Below, piece after piece: positions 1 to 6,930 of a DNA stretch of 64,000 nt. Position numbers and translations under genes: made by a program. Location: assembly GCA_045636865.1 (NCBI GenBank), contig JAZTYJ010000019.1, positions 1 through 64,000 on the forward strand, written 5' to 3'. Under the pieces are notes generated by a model that was not told where the DNA came from, did not search any database, and saw only the letters and a program-made list of their open reading frames with translations. The DNA is from SIG480 sp045636865. Its GTDB lineage: Bacteria > Bacillota > Clostridia > Oscillospirales > JAAYXM01. Positions within the stretch are counted from its first letter, which is position 1. Each line of letters starts with the position of its first letter.

Positions 1-255
1 GCCGAAGGCGACTTCAGGAAAAGTGCAACAGAGATATACCGCTGTGGCTTCGCCGCAGTAAGGGTGGAAACGTGAGGTAAGAGCTCACGGGTGAGCAGGG
101 AACTGACTCATCCTGCAAACTCTATCCGGAGCAACACCGCATAGGAGAGCTTAATGTCTGCCCGGCAGCTCTCGGGACAGGTGGCTAAAGCGCCGTGGCA
201 ACACGTCGCGTAGATAGATGACTGTCTGAAAAACAGAACTCGGCTTACAGGCTTG
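1..255 (+). ncRNA. rnpB: RNase P RNA, 3' part (5' end outside window)
   Basis: Catalytic RNA of ribonuclease P, which removes tRNA 5' leaders. Conserved blocks of the bacterial RNA are readable: AGGAAAAGTGCAACAGAGA near 17-35, GGTGAGGTAAGAGCTCAC-like text near 70-90, GTAGATAGATGACTGTC near 209-226 and the 3' block ACAGAACTCGGCTTACAG near 233-250. The 5' portion lies before base 1. A strong terminator follows at 273-306. The 3' end is estimated from the conserved end block, give or take about ten bases. Confidence 0.93.
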
Positions 256-272
256 CTCGCAACTTTGAAGGC

Positions 273-306
273 AAAACACCGCAACGGATTTCGTTGCGGT
301 GTTTTT
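273..306 (+). terminator. Intrinsic terminator of rnpB
   Basis: A long GC-rich stem (AACACCGCAACG paired with CGTTGCGGTGTT) is followed directly by TTTTT. It lies about 20 bases after the conserved RNase P 3' block. Confidence 0.9.
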
Positions 307-331
307 GTGTATGATGCAAACGACGGAATAG

Positions 332-359
332 AAAGGCTTCTCCTCAAGGGGAAGCCTTT
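332..359. terminator. Hairpin between rnpB and the small RHH gene
   Basis: AAAGGCTTC pairs with GAAGCCTTT, extended inward to 12 pairs around a TCAA loop. It sits 13 bases beyond the stop codon of the minus-strand small gene, so it probably ends that transcript. The U-tract on that strand is poor, which makes this a weak terminator or a stabilising 3' hairpin. Confidence 0.5.
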
Positions 360-371
360 AAGTGATATATT

Positions 372-518
372 TTATTTGCTTTTCTTGTTAATATATTGTC
401 TTAAAACAAAATTGATATATTGTGAGAGTGGACGCGCATCTTTTTCTGCTTCAACTTTTAATTTCTCAAGCAAATCATTATCTATTGTTATGCTGATTTT
501 TTCCTTTAAGGGTTTCAT
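372..518 (-). CDS. Small ribbon-helix-helix (CopG/Arc-like) protein, 48 aa
   Basis: Forty-eight-residue protein starting MKPLKEKISITID. The order is basic start, a beta strand KISITID, helix DLLEKLKVEAEKDARP, then LSQYINFVLRQYI. This matches the ribbon-helix-helix fold of CopG/Arc/MetJ-type DNA-binding proteins, which bind operators as dimers. The start is supported by GAGGTGAT six bases upstream and by an extended -10 element (TGCTATAGT) about 20 bases upstream. No toxin gene is adjacent, so it may be a stand-alone regulator or an orphan antitoxin. Fold assignment is by pattern; the target is unknown. Confidence 0.72.
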   Translation of the reverse strand: MKPLKEKISITIDNDLLEKLKVEAEKDARPLSQYINFVLRQYINKKSK

Positions 519-536
519 AATATCACCTCATACATA

Positions 537-569
537 ACTATAGCACAGAATAGGAAAAAATATTGACAA
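537..569 (-). promoter_or_regulatory. Extended -10 promoter for the RHH gene
   Basis: Read on the minus strand, TGCTATAGT (537-545) is an extended -10. TTGTCA (564-569) lies 21 bases upstream of the hexamer, too far for a standard -35. The same layout occurs before the prophage-like genes at 57533-57565. Confidence 0.55.
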
Positions 570-639
570 GTAGTATATAATCGTACTGGAATAATCCTGT
601 TGTTGCGATATAAAAAACTGACACATTGCAGAAACTTGC

Positions 640-760
640 GGAGAGGCGATGCGGAGGGGCGGGGGGAGGTTTCCTAGGCTCGCGGGAGCGAGGCGTGAGT
701 TCTCCCCCGTTTTGCTACTTTTGCAATCAAAAGTAGGCCCGCCCGGCAGGGCTGACCAAC
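640..760. repeat. Hairpin-rich intergenic element
   Basis: The 358 bases between the RHH start and the metG terminator hold no convincing gene. They do hold stacked inverted repeats: GGGGGAG with CTCCCCC (about 662-706) enclosing CTCGC-GGGA-GCGAG, then a perfect 9-base palindrome CTACTTTTG / CAAAAGTAG (715-723 and 728-736), then GCCC/GGGC. It resembles a REP-like multicopy intergenic element; copy number cannot be judged here. A related arm pair, TTTTGCTACTTTT and ATCAAAAGTA, occurs at 5769-5810. Confidence 0.45.
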
Positions 761-876
761 TAAAAAACTTATCCCAAAGCAAATTCGACTTATGCCGACA
801 GGATTTAGTGATGGACGATGCAGACATCGTCCCCTAAAATAAAAAGCAAACAGAGTTTCGATTGTTGCCAGACAAG

Positions 877-914
877 CAAACAACACCCAAGCAAGTTTTC
901 TTGGGTGTTGTTTG
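877..914 (-). terminator. Intrinsic terminator of metG
   Basis: AAACAACACCCAAG pairs with CTTGGGTGTTGTTT. On the minus strand it begins shortly after the metG stop codon and is followed by a T-containing run. Confidence 0.8.
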
Positions 915-919
915 TTGTT

Positions 920-2839
920 TTAGTGAATCTGTGAGCCTTCCTCAACTGCGTCATCAACAAAGATGACCTTGCAGCCGCCGTCGGGCATATCTGCGGCAAG
1001 GAGCATACCGTTGCTCTCAACGCCGCGGAGCTTTGCAGGCTTTAAGTTAGAAACAAGAATAATCTTTTTGCCAATAAGCTCTTCGGGCTTGTATTCCTTT
1101 GCAATTCCCGAAACGATCTGACGCTCTGCCTCACCTGTGTTGAGAATAAGCTTAAGAAGCTTATCTGCCTTCGGAACGGGCTCGCATGCGACAACCTTTG
1201 CAACGCGAAGGTCAATTTTGTCAAACTCGTCGTATACGATTTCGTCCTTGTACGGAGCGACTTCCTTCTTCGGAGCTTCGTTTTCCTTTGCAAGCTCCTC
1301 AAGCTTCTTTGCCTCATCAATTCGTGCAAATAAAACCTCGGCTGCACCAACTGCTTTTTCACCGCTTTCCGCAAAAACTGAAAGGTCTGCGATTTCACAT
1401 TTTTCAGCACCGATCTGAGCGATGATCTTTTCTGCGGTTTCCGGCATAAATGGCCAGAGAAGAGTGCCGATAAAGCGGATGGATTCGAGGAGATTGAAGA
1501 GAACCGTTTCAAGGCGGTCGCGCTTTTCTTCGTCCTTTGCAAGAGCCCACGGCTCTGTTTCGTCAATGTATTTGTTGCTGCGGCGTGCAAGTGAGATGAT
1601 TTCTTCAAGAGCATCAGCAACGCGATACTCATCCATCTTAGCCTCAACGTTTGCGCGCGTAGAAAGTGCTGTCGCCTTAAGGTCTGCATCGCAGTCTGCA
1701 ACGACACTCTTGTAGGAAACCTTGCCGTCAAAGTATTTGTTTGCCATCGCAACCGTACGGTTTACGAGGTTTCCGAGAGTGTTTGCAAGGTCAGCGTTGA
1801 AGCGTGCGATGATTGTTTCGTAAGTAATCGTTCCGTCCTGTGCAAACGGCATTTCGCGGAGAACGTAGTAGCGGACAGCATCAACACCAAAATGACGGAC
1901 GAGGTCATCTGCATAGATAACGTTGCCCTTTGACTTGCTCATCTTGTCGGTTCCGAATAAAAGCCACGGATGACCGAAAACCTTTTTCGGAAGCGGCTCT
2001 CCGAGAGCCATGAGCATAATCGGCCAGTAAATCGTGTGGAAGCGGAGGATGTCCTTGCCTATGATGTGAACATCTGCCGGCCAGTATTTGTTATAAAGCT
2101 CACCTGAGCCGTCGGGAGAATAGCCGAGGGCTGTGATGTAGTTTGAGAGCGCGTCAATCCAGACGTAGATAACGTGCTTGTCGTCAAAGGTGACGGGAAC
2201 GCCCCACTTGAATGATGAACGTGAAACACAGAGATCCTGAAGTCCGGGCTTTAAGAAGTTGTTTACCATCTCGCGCTTGCGGCTTTCCGGCTGAATGAAC
2301 TCGGGATTTTCCTCGATGTGCTTCATAAGCGCATCCTGATACTTGCTCATCTTGAAGAAGTAAGCCTCTTCGTTTGCCTGCTTGACGGGGCGACCGCAGT
2401 CGGGGCAGACGCCGTTTTCAACCTGGGTGTCGGTGAAGAAGGATTCACACGGCACGCAGTACCAACCCTTGTATTCGCCCTTGTATATATCGCCCTGATC
2501 GTAGAGCTTTTTGAAAATCTTCTGAACAGCCTCAACGTGATAATCGTCGGTTGTTCGGATGAACTTGTCATAGCTTGAGTTCATCATATCCCAGATTTCT
2601 CTGATCTCACCGGCTACACCGTCGACGTATTCCTGCGGAGTAACGCCTGTTTCCTTTGCAATATCTTCAATTTTCTGACCATGCTCGTCGGTTCCCGTAA
2701 GGAAAAACACATCGTAGCCCATTGAACGCTTGAAACGAGCGATAGCATCGGTAAGAACGACCTCATAGGTGTTTCCGATGTGGGGTTTTCTTGATGTGTA
2801 AGCAATGGCAGTTGTAATATAAAACTTTTTCTGCTCCAT
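920..2839 (-). CDS. metG: Methionyl-tRNA synthetase, 639 aa
   Basis: Charges tRNA(Met) with methionine in the cytoplasm. The class I signature PHIGN is at residues 19-23 and KMSKS at 299-303. A zinc-knuckle-type insert carries C128-x2-C131 and C145-x2-C148. The last 100 residues form the tRNA-binding (EMAPII/Trbp111-like) domain, starting near FDKIDLRVAKVV, so this is the long dimeric form. An upstream in-frame start is possible, but the chosen ATG is preceded by AGAGGAAA at good spacing and its protein begins MEQKKFYITTAIAY, as in the family. Its own promoter lies at 2875-2904. It stands divergent to the VanW gene. Confidence 0.97.
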   Translation of the reverse strand: MEQKKFYITTAIAYTSRKPHIGNTYEVVLTDAIARFKRSMGYDVFFLTGTDEHGQKIEDIAKETGVTPQEYVDGVAGEIREIWDMMNSSYDKFIRTTDDYHVEAVQKIFKKLYDQGDIYKGEYKGWYCVPCESFFTDTQVENGVCPDCGRPVKQANEEAYFFKMSKYQDALMKHIEENPEFIQPESRKREMVNNFLKPGLQDLCVSRSSFKWGVPVTFDDKHVIYVWIDALSNYITALGYSPDGSGELYNKYWPADVHIIGKDILRFHTIYWPIMLMALGEPLPKKVFGHPWLLFGTDKMSKSKGNVIYADDLVRHFGVDAVRYYVLREMPFAQDGTITYETIIARFNADLANTLGNLVNRTVAMANKYFDGKVSYKSVVADCDADLKATALSTRANVEAKMDEYRVADALEEIISLARRSNKYIDETEPWALAKDEEKRDRLETVLFNLLESIRFIGTLLWPFMPETAEKIIAQIGAEKCEIADLSVFAESGEKAVGAAEVLFARIDEAKKLEELAKENEAPKKEVAPYKDEIVYDEFDKIDLRVAKVVACEPVPKADKLLKLILNTGEAERQIVSGIAKEYKPEELIGKKIILVSNLKPAKLRGVESNGMLLAADMPDGGCKVIFVDDAVEEGSQIH

Positions 2840-2874
2840 CTTTGTTTCCTCTTTCTGATAAACTATACAAAGAC

Positions 2875-2904
2875 AGTATAACATAAAAGTACACGTTTTT
2901 GCAA
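2875..2904 (-). promoter_or_regulatory. metG promoter
   Basis: On the minus strand TTGCAA (2899-2904), 18-base spacer, TATACT (2875-2880) with an upstream TGT giving an extended -10. Confidence 0.7.
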
Positions 2905-2953
2905 CTGCTATACAGAAATATGAAAAATATTTGGAAAAGTTACAAATATGTAG

Positions 2954-2982
2954 TTGAAATCATAATGTTTTGACGATATACT
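2954..2982 (+). promoter_or_regulatory. Promoter of the VanW gene
   Basis: TTGAAA (2954-2959), 17-base spacer, TATACT (2977-2982), about 50 bases before the start codon. Confidence 0.65.
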
Positions 2983-3032
2983 GTATATGTAAAAGAATGT
3001 ATTTTTAACGAAAATATCAGGGGTTGAGTATT

Positions 3033-4838
3033 ATGAAATTATTTGGTGGCGGTAAGATTTCAAAGCCGGTAAAAATTACGCTCGCAGCAGTTTGCGCGCT
3101 TGTGCTGATCTTTGCGGCGTTTACTGTTTATGCCTATACCTATAAAAACATTTTTCCGGGAGTTTCTGCCGCCGGCATTTCGCTTTCGGGAATGACTACA
3201 GAAGAGGCGATGCACGCGCTTGATGATGCGTGCCCCGAAAAGTATAACGGCAAAGAGATAGAAGTTGCGATAGAGGACTTTGAAACAATAACCGTCTCCG
3301 CAGACGAGCTTATGCTCAGCTTTGCGTCGGATACCATAGCAGAAAAGGCGTATGCGGTAGGACACGAAGGAAACTTCTTTGAGAGGGTTTTCGGAGTGAT
3401 GAAGGCATGCATCGGAGCAGCTGATGTCGGAGTTTCTGTTGAAGCGGACGAGGAGGCGTGTGCAGCTCTTTCCGAGAAAATTGCAAAATACGACATAAAC
3501 CCCGTTGATGCAGCGTATACGATAGAGGATGAAACACTCATCCTTCATCCGCGTTCAGACGGCAAAAAGGTGGATTCAAAAGAGTTTTTCGAAAGACTCT
3601 TTAACGCCTTTGCCGAAGAGAATTATGAAAAAATCACAGTTGAGAGAGTTCATGCAGAATCTGTTGCTCTTGATATTGACAAGGTTTATTCTGAAGTTCA
3701 TGCAGAGGTCAAGGACGCATACGTCGAAAAGACGGATACGGGAAGCAAGATTGTTCCTCACGTTCTCGGTATTGACTTTGACCTTGAAACCGCAAGAGCG
3801 GAATATGACAAGAATCCGAACGGAACAATCAGAATTCCGCTTGCGGTTACACAACCGAAGGTTTATACAAAACACCTTGAAACAAATTTGTTTAAATACT
3901 GTCTTGCCGAGGTTGAAACATATTTCAGCCCGAAGAAGGTTGCAAGAACTGCAAACGTACGTCTTGCGGCAAGCCTTGTAAACGGAACGGTCCTGAATCC
4001 GGGCGAGGAATTTTCATACAACAAGGTTGTGGGCAAGCGTACCGCAGAGCGCGGATTTAAAGAAGCTGCGATTTTCTCGCAGGGAGAGGTTGTCGATGGT
4101 ATCGGCGGCGGAATCTGTCAGGTTTCGTCAACTATCTATATGGCGGCACTCCGTGCGAATATGAAAATAACAGAGAGAAAGAACCACGCCTTCTACGTTG
4201 ACTATACCCCGAAGGGGGAGGACGCAACGGTTGTTTACGGCTCTATCGACTTCCGCTTTGTAAATACAAGCGAATATCCCATAAAAATCGTCGCAACATC
4301 AAAGAATAACTATATAAGAATTCAGATTATGGGAACGGAGCCCGATGAGAAGGTTACTGTAAAGCTTACGAAGAAAACTCACTCGACAACTCCGTATACG
4401 ACTCGCGAGAAGACCGTAACCTCACTTGCCGCAGGAAAGAAAGAGGTGTACCAGAAGGGACAGGAAGGTCTCTCTATGTCCGTATATCGCAACGTTTATG
4501 ACAAGAACGGAAAGCTTATCGAATCATATCTTGAGAATAACTCAAAATACAAGCCGATGCCGCAGATTATCCATGTAGGTGCAGGCGCATCTGCTCCGGC
4601 TGTCAATACGACTCCGGAAGAGGAAAAACCGAAGGAAGAAACACCTGCACAGACACCTTCGGAGGATAAGCCCGCAGGTGAAAATGCGCAGGAGCAGGAA
4701 GCTACAACACCGCCGGCTGATAATACAAACGAGGCGCCGGCTGAGGCAACTCCTGCACCCGAGCAGAACACAGAGACACCGGAAACACCGGCTGAAAACA
4801 CAAATGAGGAAACAAGCACAGAAACCCCTGCAGAATAA
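3033..4838 (+). CDS. VanW-family cell-envelope protein, 601 aa
   Basis: Membrane-anchored extracytoplasmic protein. A single hydrophobic segment spans about residues 15-35. A peptidoglycan-binding-type region follows (FPGVSAAGISLSGMTTEEA), then the VanW domain around residues 290-410 with its hallmark GGGICQVSS near 358-366 and N-P-G-E-E-F-S-Y before it. A G5-like stretch comes next, then a low-complexity Pro/Glu/Thr tail over roughly the last 75 residues that may cross the wall. The biochemical activity of VanW is not established. ATG at 3033 has AGGGG nine bases upstream; the in-frame TTG at 3024 overlaps that site and is less likely. It is followed nine bases later by a membrane protein gene. 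Confidence 0.9.
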   Translation: MKLFGGGKISKPVKITLAAVCALVLIFAAFTVYAYTYKNIFPGVSAAGISLSGMTTEEAMHALDDACPEKYNGKEIEVAIEDFETITVSADELMLSFASDTIAEKAYAVGHEGNFFERVFGVMKACIGAADVGVSVEADEEACAALSEKIAKYDINPVDAAYTIEDETLILHPRSDGKKVDSKEFFERLFNAFAEENYEKITVERVHAESVALDIDKVYSEVHAEVKDAYVEKTDTGSKIVPHVLGIDFDLETARAEYDKNPNGTIRIPLAVTQPKVYTKHLETNLFKYCLAEVETYFSPKKVARTANVRLAASLVNGTVLNPGEEFSYNKVVGKRTAERGFKEAAIFSQGEVVDGIGGGICQVSSTIYMAALRANMKITERKNHAFYVDYTPKGEDATVVYGSIDFRFVNTSEYPIKIVATSKNNYIRIQIMGTEPDEKVTVKLTKKTHSTTPYTTREKTVTSLAAGKKEVYQKGQEGLSMSVYRNVYDKNGKLIESYLENNSKYKPMPQIIHVGAGASAPAVNTTPEEEKPKEETPAQTPSEDKPAGENAQEQEATTPPADNTNEAPAEATPAPEQNTETPETPAENTNEETSTETPAE

Positions 4839-4847
4839 GGAGAAATA

Positions 4848-5678
4848 ATGGACAGAAAAATCATACGAAAAAGAATAAAGCTGATGGCGCAAGGGCTGCT
4901 TGCGGGAAGCTGGCTTCGCTCATTTTTGATTGTTTTGCTTCAGACACTGCTCTATGCGGCAATTATCAGCTTTCTCCCGATTCGCATTCCGACACTTTCG
5001 GAGATTGCAAATTTTAGTGGCACACAATACGAAATGCTTATGATGTTTGTTCCGAAGGTAATAACGGAAAGGACTATCGCGCTTTGCGTGATAACGCTTA
5101 TTTTGTATGTTTTGGTAATGGCTCCGTTTTCCGTCGGCATATGCAGATTTTTCCTTCGTGTTGCAAGCGGAGCAAAAGGAAAAATTTCGGATGTTTTCTC
5201 GGTATATACAAATCTCAGAACCGTGTTTTCATCTGTTTGGTTGTCAATTATCATCTTTTTGCTCTCTGCTCTCTGGATGATTGTTTTTATGTTGATTCCG
5301 ATAACGGTTACGTTTTGCGGTTCAATAATAAGATCACCGCTTCTTGTAAGTTTTGCAAGCTTGCTTGTGCCGATATCCGCGGTTTTCGGACTTGTCTGGA
5401 TAAGCAGATATGAATTTGCAAGGTTTATTCTTGCAGAAGGTAGGGCAAAAGGTGCATTTGCGGCAATTTCGGAGTGCTTTTCTCTTGTGAAAAACCGCAC
5501 GGGTGAGTGCCTTGCACTTCGCACATCGTATATTCTCTGGGACGTTGCATCTTTTTATATTTATCCGCTTGGTTTTGTGTATTTTTCGCTTTTTAATACG
5601 GTATACGCGCAATACCTCTACTATTTTCGTCAAGGCGAGATGAATATGGGCGAAAATTCTAAAAATACCGAATTGTAA
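4848..5678 (+). CDS. Multi-pass membrane protein of unknown function, 276 aa
   Basis: I do not recognise a firm family; the layout resembles DUF975-type integral membrane proteins. A basic N terminus (MDRKIIRKRIK) is followed by about five or six hydrophobic segments, near residues 20-45, 80-105, 130-155, 160-185 and 225-255. Helical stretches with SRYEFARFILAEG lie between the later ones. The RBS AAGGAG overlaps the stop of the VanW gene, so the two are co-transcribed and the protein may act in the envelope. No catalytic motif is visible. Confidence 0.75.
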   Translation: MDRKIIRKRIKLMAQGLLAGSWLRSFLIVLLQTLLYAAIISFLPIRIPTLSEIANFSGTQYEMLMMFVPKVITERTIALCVITLILYVLVMAPFSVGICRFFLRVASGAKGKISDVFSVYTNLRTVFSSVWLSIIIFLLSALWMIVFMLIPITVTFCGSIIRSPLLVSFASLLVPISAVFGLVWISRYEFARFILAEGRAKGAFAAISECFSLVKNRTGECLALRTSYILWDVASFYIYPLGFVYFSLFNTVYAQYLYYFRQGEMNMGENSKNTEL

Positions 5679-5681
5679 GTG

Positions 5682-5710
5682 TTGACAAACAAAAAACACG
5701 GTGGTATAAT
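5682..5710 (+). promoter_or_regulatory. Consensus promoter of the aromatic amino acid operon
   Basis: TTGACA (5682-5687), exactly 17 bases, TATAAT (5705-5710): both hexamers match the sigma-70/SigA consensus fully. The predicted transcript starts near 5717, giving a leader of about 210 bases before aroF. Confidence 0.9.
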
Positions 5711-5739
5711 CATAAAAAAATCGAAAGGCGATAAAAGTA

Positions 5740-5832
5740 ATGAAAGCTTCTCATAAGGCATATGAAATATTTTGCTACTTTTACTTTTATTTTTTTACAA
5801 AATCAAAAGTAAGAGTGATTTCTGTTGCTTAA
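5740..5832 (+). CDS. Aromatic-rich leader peptide of the aro operon, 30 aa
   Basis: A 30-codon ORF in the transcribed leader starts MKASHKA and then reads YEIFCYFYFYFF, nine Tyr/Phe in twelve residues, before ending TKSKVRVISVA. GAAAGG lies 11 bases before the ATG. It sits between a consensus promoter and a strong terminator and precedes all genes for phenylalanine and tyrosine synthesis. Its last codons (5814-5828) can pair with the terminator region. By analogy with pheA/trp leaders, ribosomes stalled at Tyr/Phe codons would leave that segment free to form an antiterminator. Function is inferred, but every expected part is present. Confidence 0.82.
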   Translation: MKASHKAYEIFCYFYFYFFTKSKVRVISVA

Positions 5833-5886
5833 AATAGAGAGGTTTTTTATATAAAAAACTTCAAAAGGCTATGCAGTAGAATCACT
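5814..5886 (+). promoter_or_regulatory. Predicted antiterminator helix of the aro leader
   Basis: AGTGATTTCTGTTGC (5814-5828) pairs with GCAGTAGAATCACT (5873-5886): 14 pairs counting two G-U, with one bulged T. The downstream strand includes part of both arms and the loop of the terminator, so the two structures exclude each other. The upstream strand lies inside the last codons of the leader peptide. Confidence 0.7.
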
Positions 5887-5903
5887 GCATAGCCTTTATT
5901 TTT
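5864..5903 (+). terminator. Attenuator (intrinsic terminator) before aroF
   Basis: AAAGGCTATGCAGT (5864-5877) pairs perfectly over 14 bases with ACTGCATAGCCTTT (5884-5897), loop AGAATC, followed by ATTTTTC. It lies 22 bases before the aroF ATG and well after the promoter, so it must be read through to express the operon. Confidence 0.88.
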
Positions 5904-5925
5904 CGGATTCAGGGAGGATTATAAG

Positions 5926-6930
5926 ATGATTGCAGTACTTAAGAGAGATGTTCCGAAAGCGCAGGTTGATAACCTCATTGCGTGGCTAAATGAACAGGAT
6001 ATCCGCGTTCACATTTCCGAGGGTGAGTTCCAGACGGTTCTCGGCTTTATCGGTGACACCTCGAACGTTGACGTTGAGCTTATAGAAGGGCTTGATATTG
6101 TTCAGAACGTTACACGCATAACAGAGCCGTTCAAAAGTGCAAACCGCAAGTTTCACCCCGAAAATACGGTCGTAAGCATAGGCGATGTCAAAATCGGCGA
6201 CGGAAACTTTGCGCTTATCGCAGGTCCGTGTTCTGTTGAGTCGAAGGAGCAGATTTTAGGGATTGCAGAGTCAGTTAAAAAATCGGGTGCAGGTCTTCTC
6301 CGAGGCGGTGCATTCAAACCGCGCACATCTCCATATGACTTCCAGGGGCTTAAGTCTGAGGGTATCGACTTTCTCCTTGAGGCAAAGGAGGCAACCGGAA
6401 TGCCGATAGTTACGGAGATTATGAACGCAAACCATCTCCCGATGTTTGAAAAGGTAGATGTTATTCAGGTCGGCGCAAGAAATATGCAGAATTTTGAGCT
6501 TTTAAAGGAGCTTGGAAGAACAAACAAAACAATCCTCCTAAAGCGCGGGCTTGCAAATACATTGAAAGAGCTCCTCATGAGTGCTGAATATATTATGGCA
6601 GGCGGAAACGAGAACATCATCCTCTGCGAGCGCGGAATCCGCACGTTTGAAACATACACGAGAAACACGCTTGACCTCTCTGCTGTTCCGATGCTCAAGG
6701 AGCTTTCACACCTCCCTGTTGTTGTTGATCCGAGCCACGCAAGCGGAATTTCAAGGCTCGTAAAGCCGATGGCTCTTGCAGCGGCGGCCTGCGGAGCAGA
6801 CGGAATAATGATAGAGGTGCACAACAACCCCAAGCGCGCACTCTGCGACGGTGCACAGTCATTAACTCCCGAGCAGTTTGACGATGTTGCGCGTGGTATA
6901 TTTGCGGTAAGGCAGGCGATAGGACAATGA
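5926..6930 (+). CDS. aroF: 3-deoxy-7-phosphoheptulonate (DAHP) synthase, 334 aa
   Basis: First step of the shikimate pathway: phosphoenolpyruvate plus erythrose 4-phosphate to DAHP. Residues 1-70 form a ferredoxin/ACT-like regulatory domain as in Thermotoga- and Clostridium-type (I-beta) enzymes. The barrel follows with GPCSVES (100-106, including the metal-binding Cys), KPRTSPYDFQG (131-141), a central LLKRG and a late DPSHASG. Length fits the family. RBS AGGGAGG is well placed. First gene of a tightly packed operon, overlapping tyrA by four bases. Expression is probably set by the leader attenuator, and activity by the N-terminal domain. Confidence 0.97.
   Translation: MIAVLKRDVPKAQVDNLIAWLNEQDIRVHISEGEFQTVLGFIGDTSNVDVELIEGLDIVQNVTRITEPFKSANRKFHPENTVVSIGDVKIGDGNFALIAGPCSVESKEQILGIAESVKKSGAGLLRGGAFKPRTSPYDFQGLKSEGIDFLLEAKEATGMPIVTEIMNANHLPMFEKVDVIQVGARNMQNFELLKELGRTNKTILLKRGLANTLKELLMSAEYIMAGGNENIILCERGIRTFETYTRNTLDLSAVPMLKELSHLPVVVDPSHASGISRLVKPMALAAAACGADGIMIEVHNNPKRALCDGAQSLTPEQFDDVARGIFAVRQAIGQ

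Noticed and set aside
253..537. 94-residue plus-strand frame after rnpB
   Set aside because: It starts in the RNase P RNA end, passes through the terminator and is antisense to the better-supported RHH gene.
649..1020. Several short frames in the region before metG
   Set aside because: They follow the hairpin element and metG terminator, lack RBSs and have no consistent codon use.
4496..4892. Minus-strand frames of 116-122 residues opposite the VanW tail
   Set aside because: They arise from the low-complexity Pro/Glu/Thr-coding repeat read backwards.
5740..5904. T-box or amino-acid-binding riboswitch in the aro leader
   Set aside because: No T-box sequence, specifier stem or known aptamer pattern is visible; the leader-peptide model accounts for the promoter, ORF, alternative pairings and terminator.
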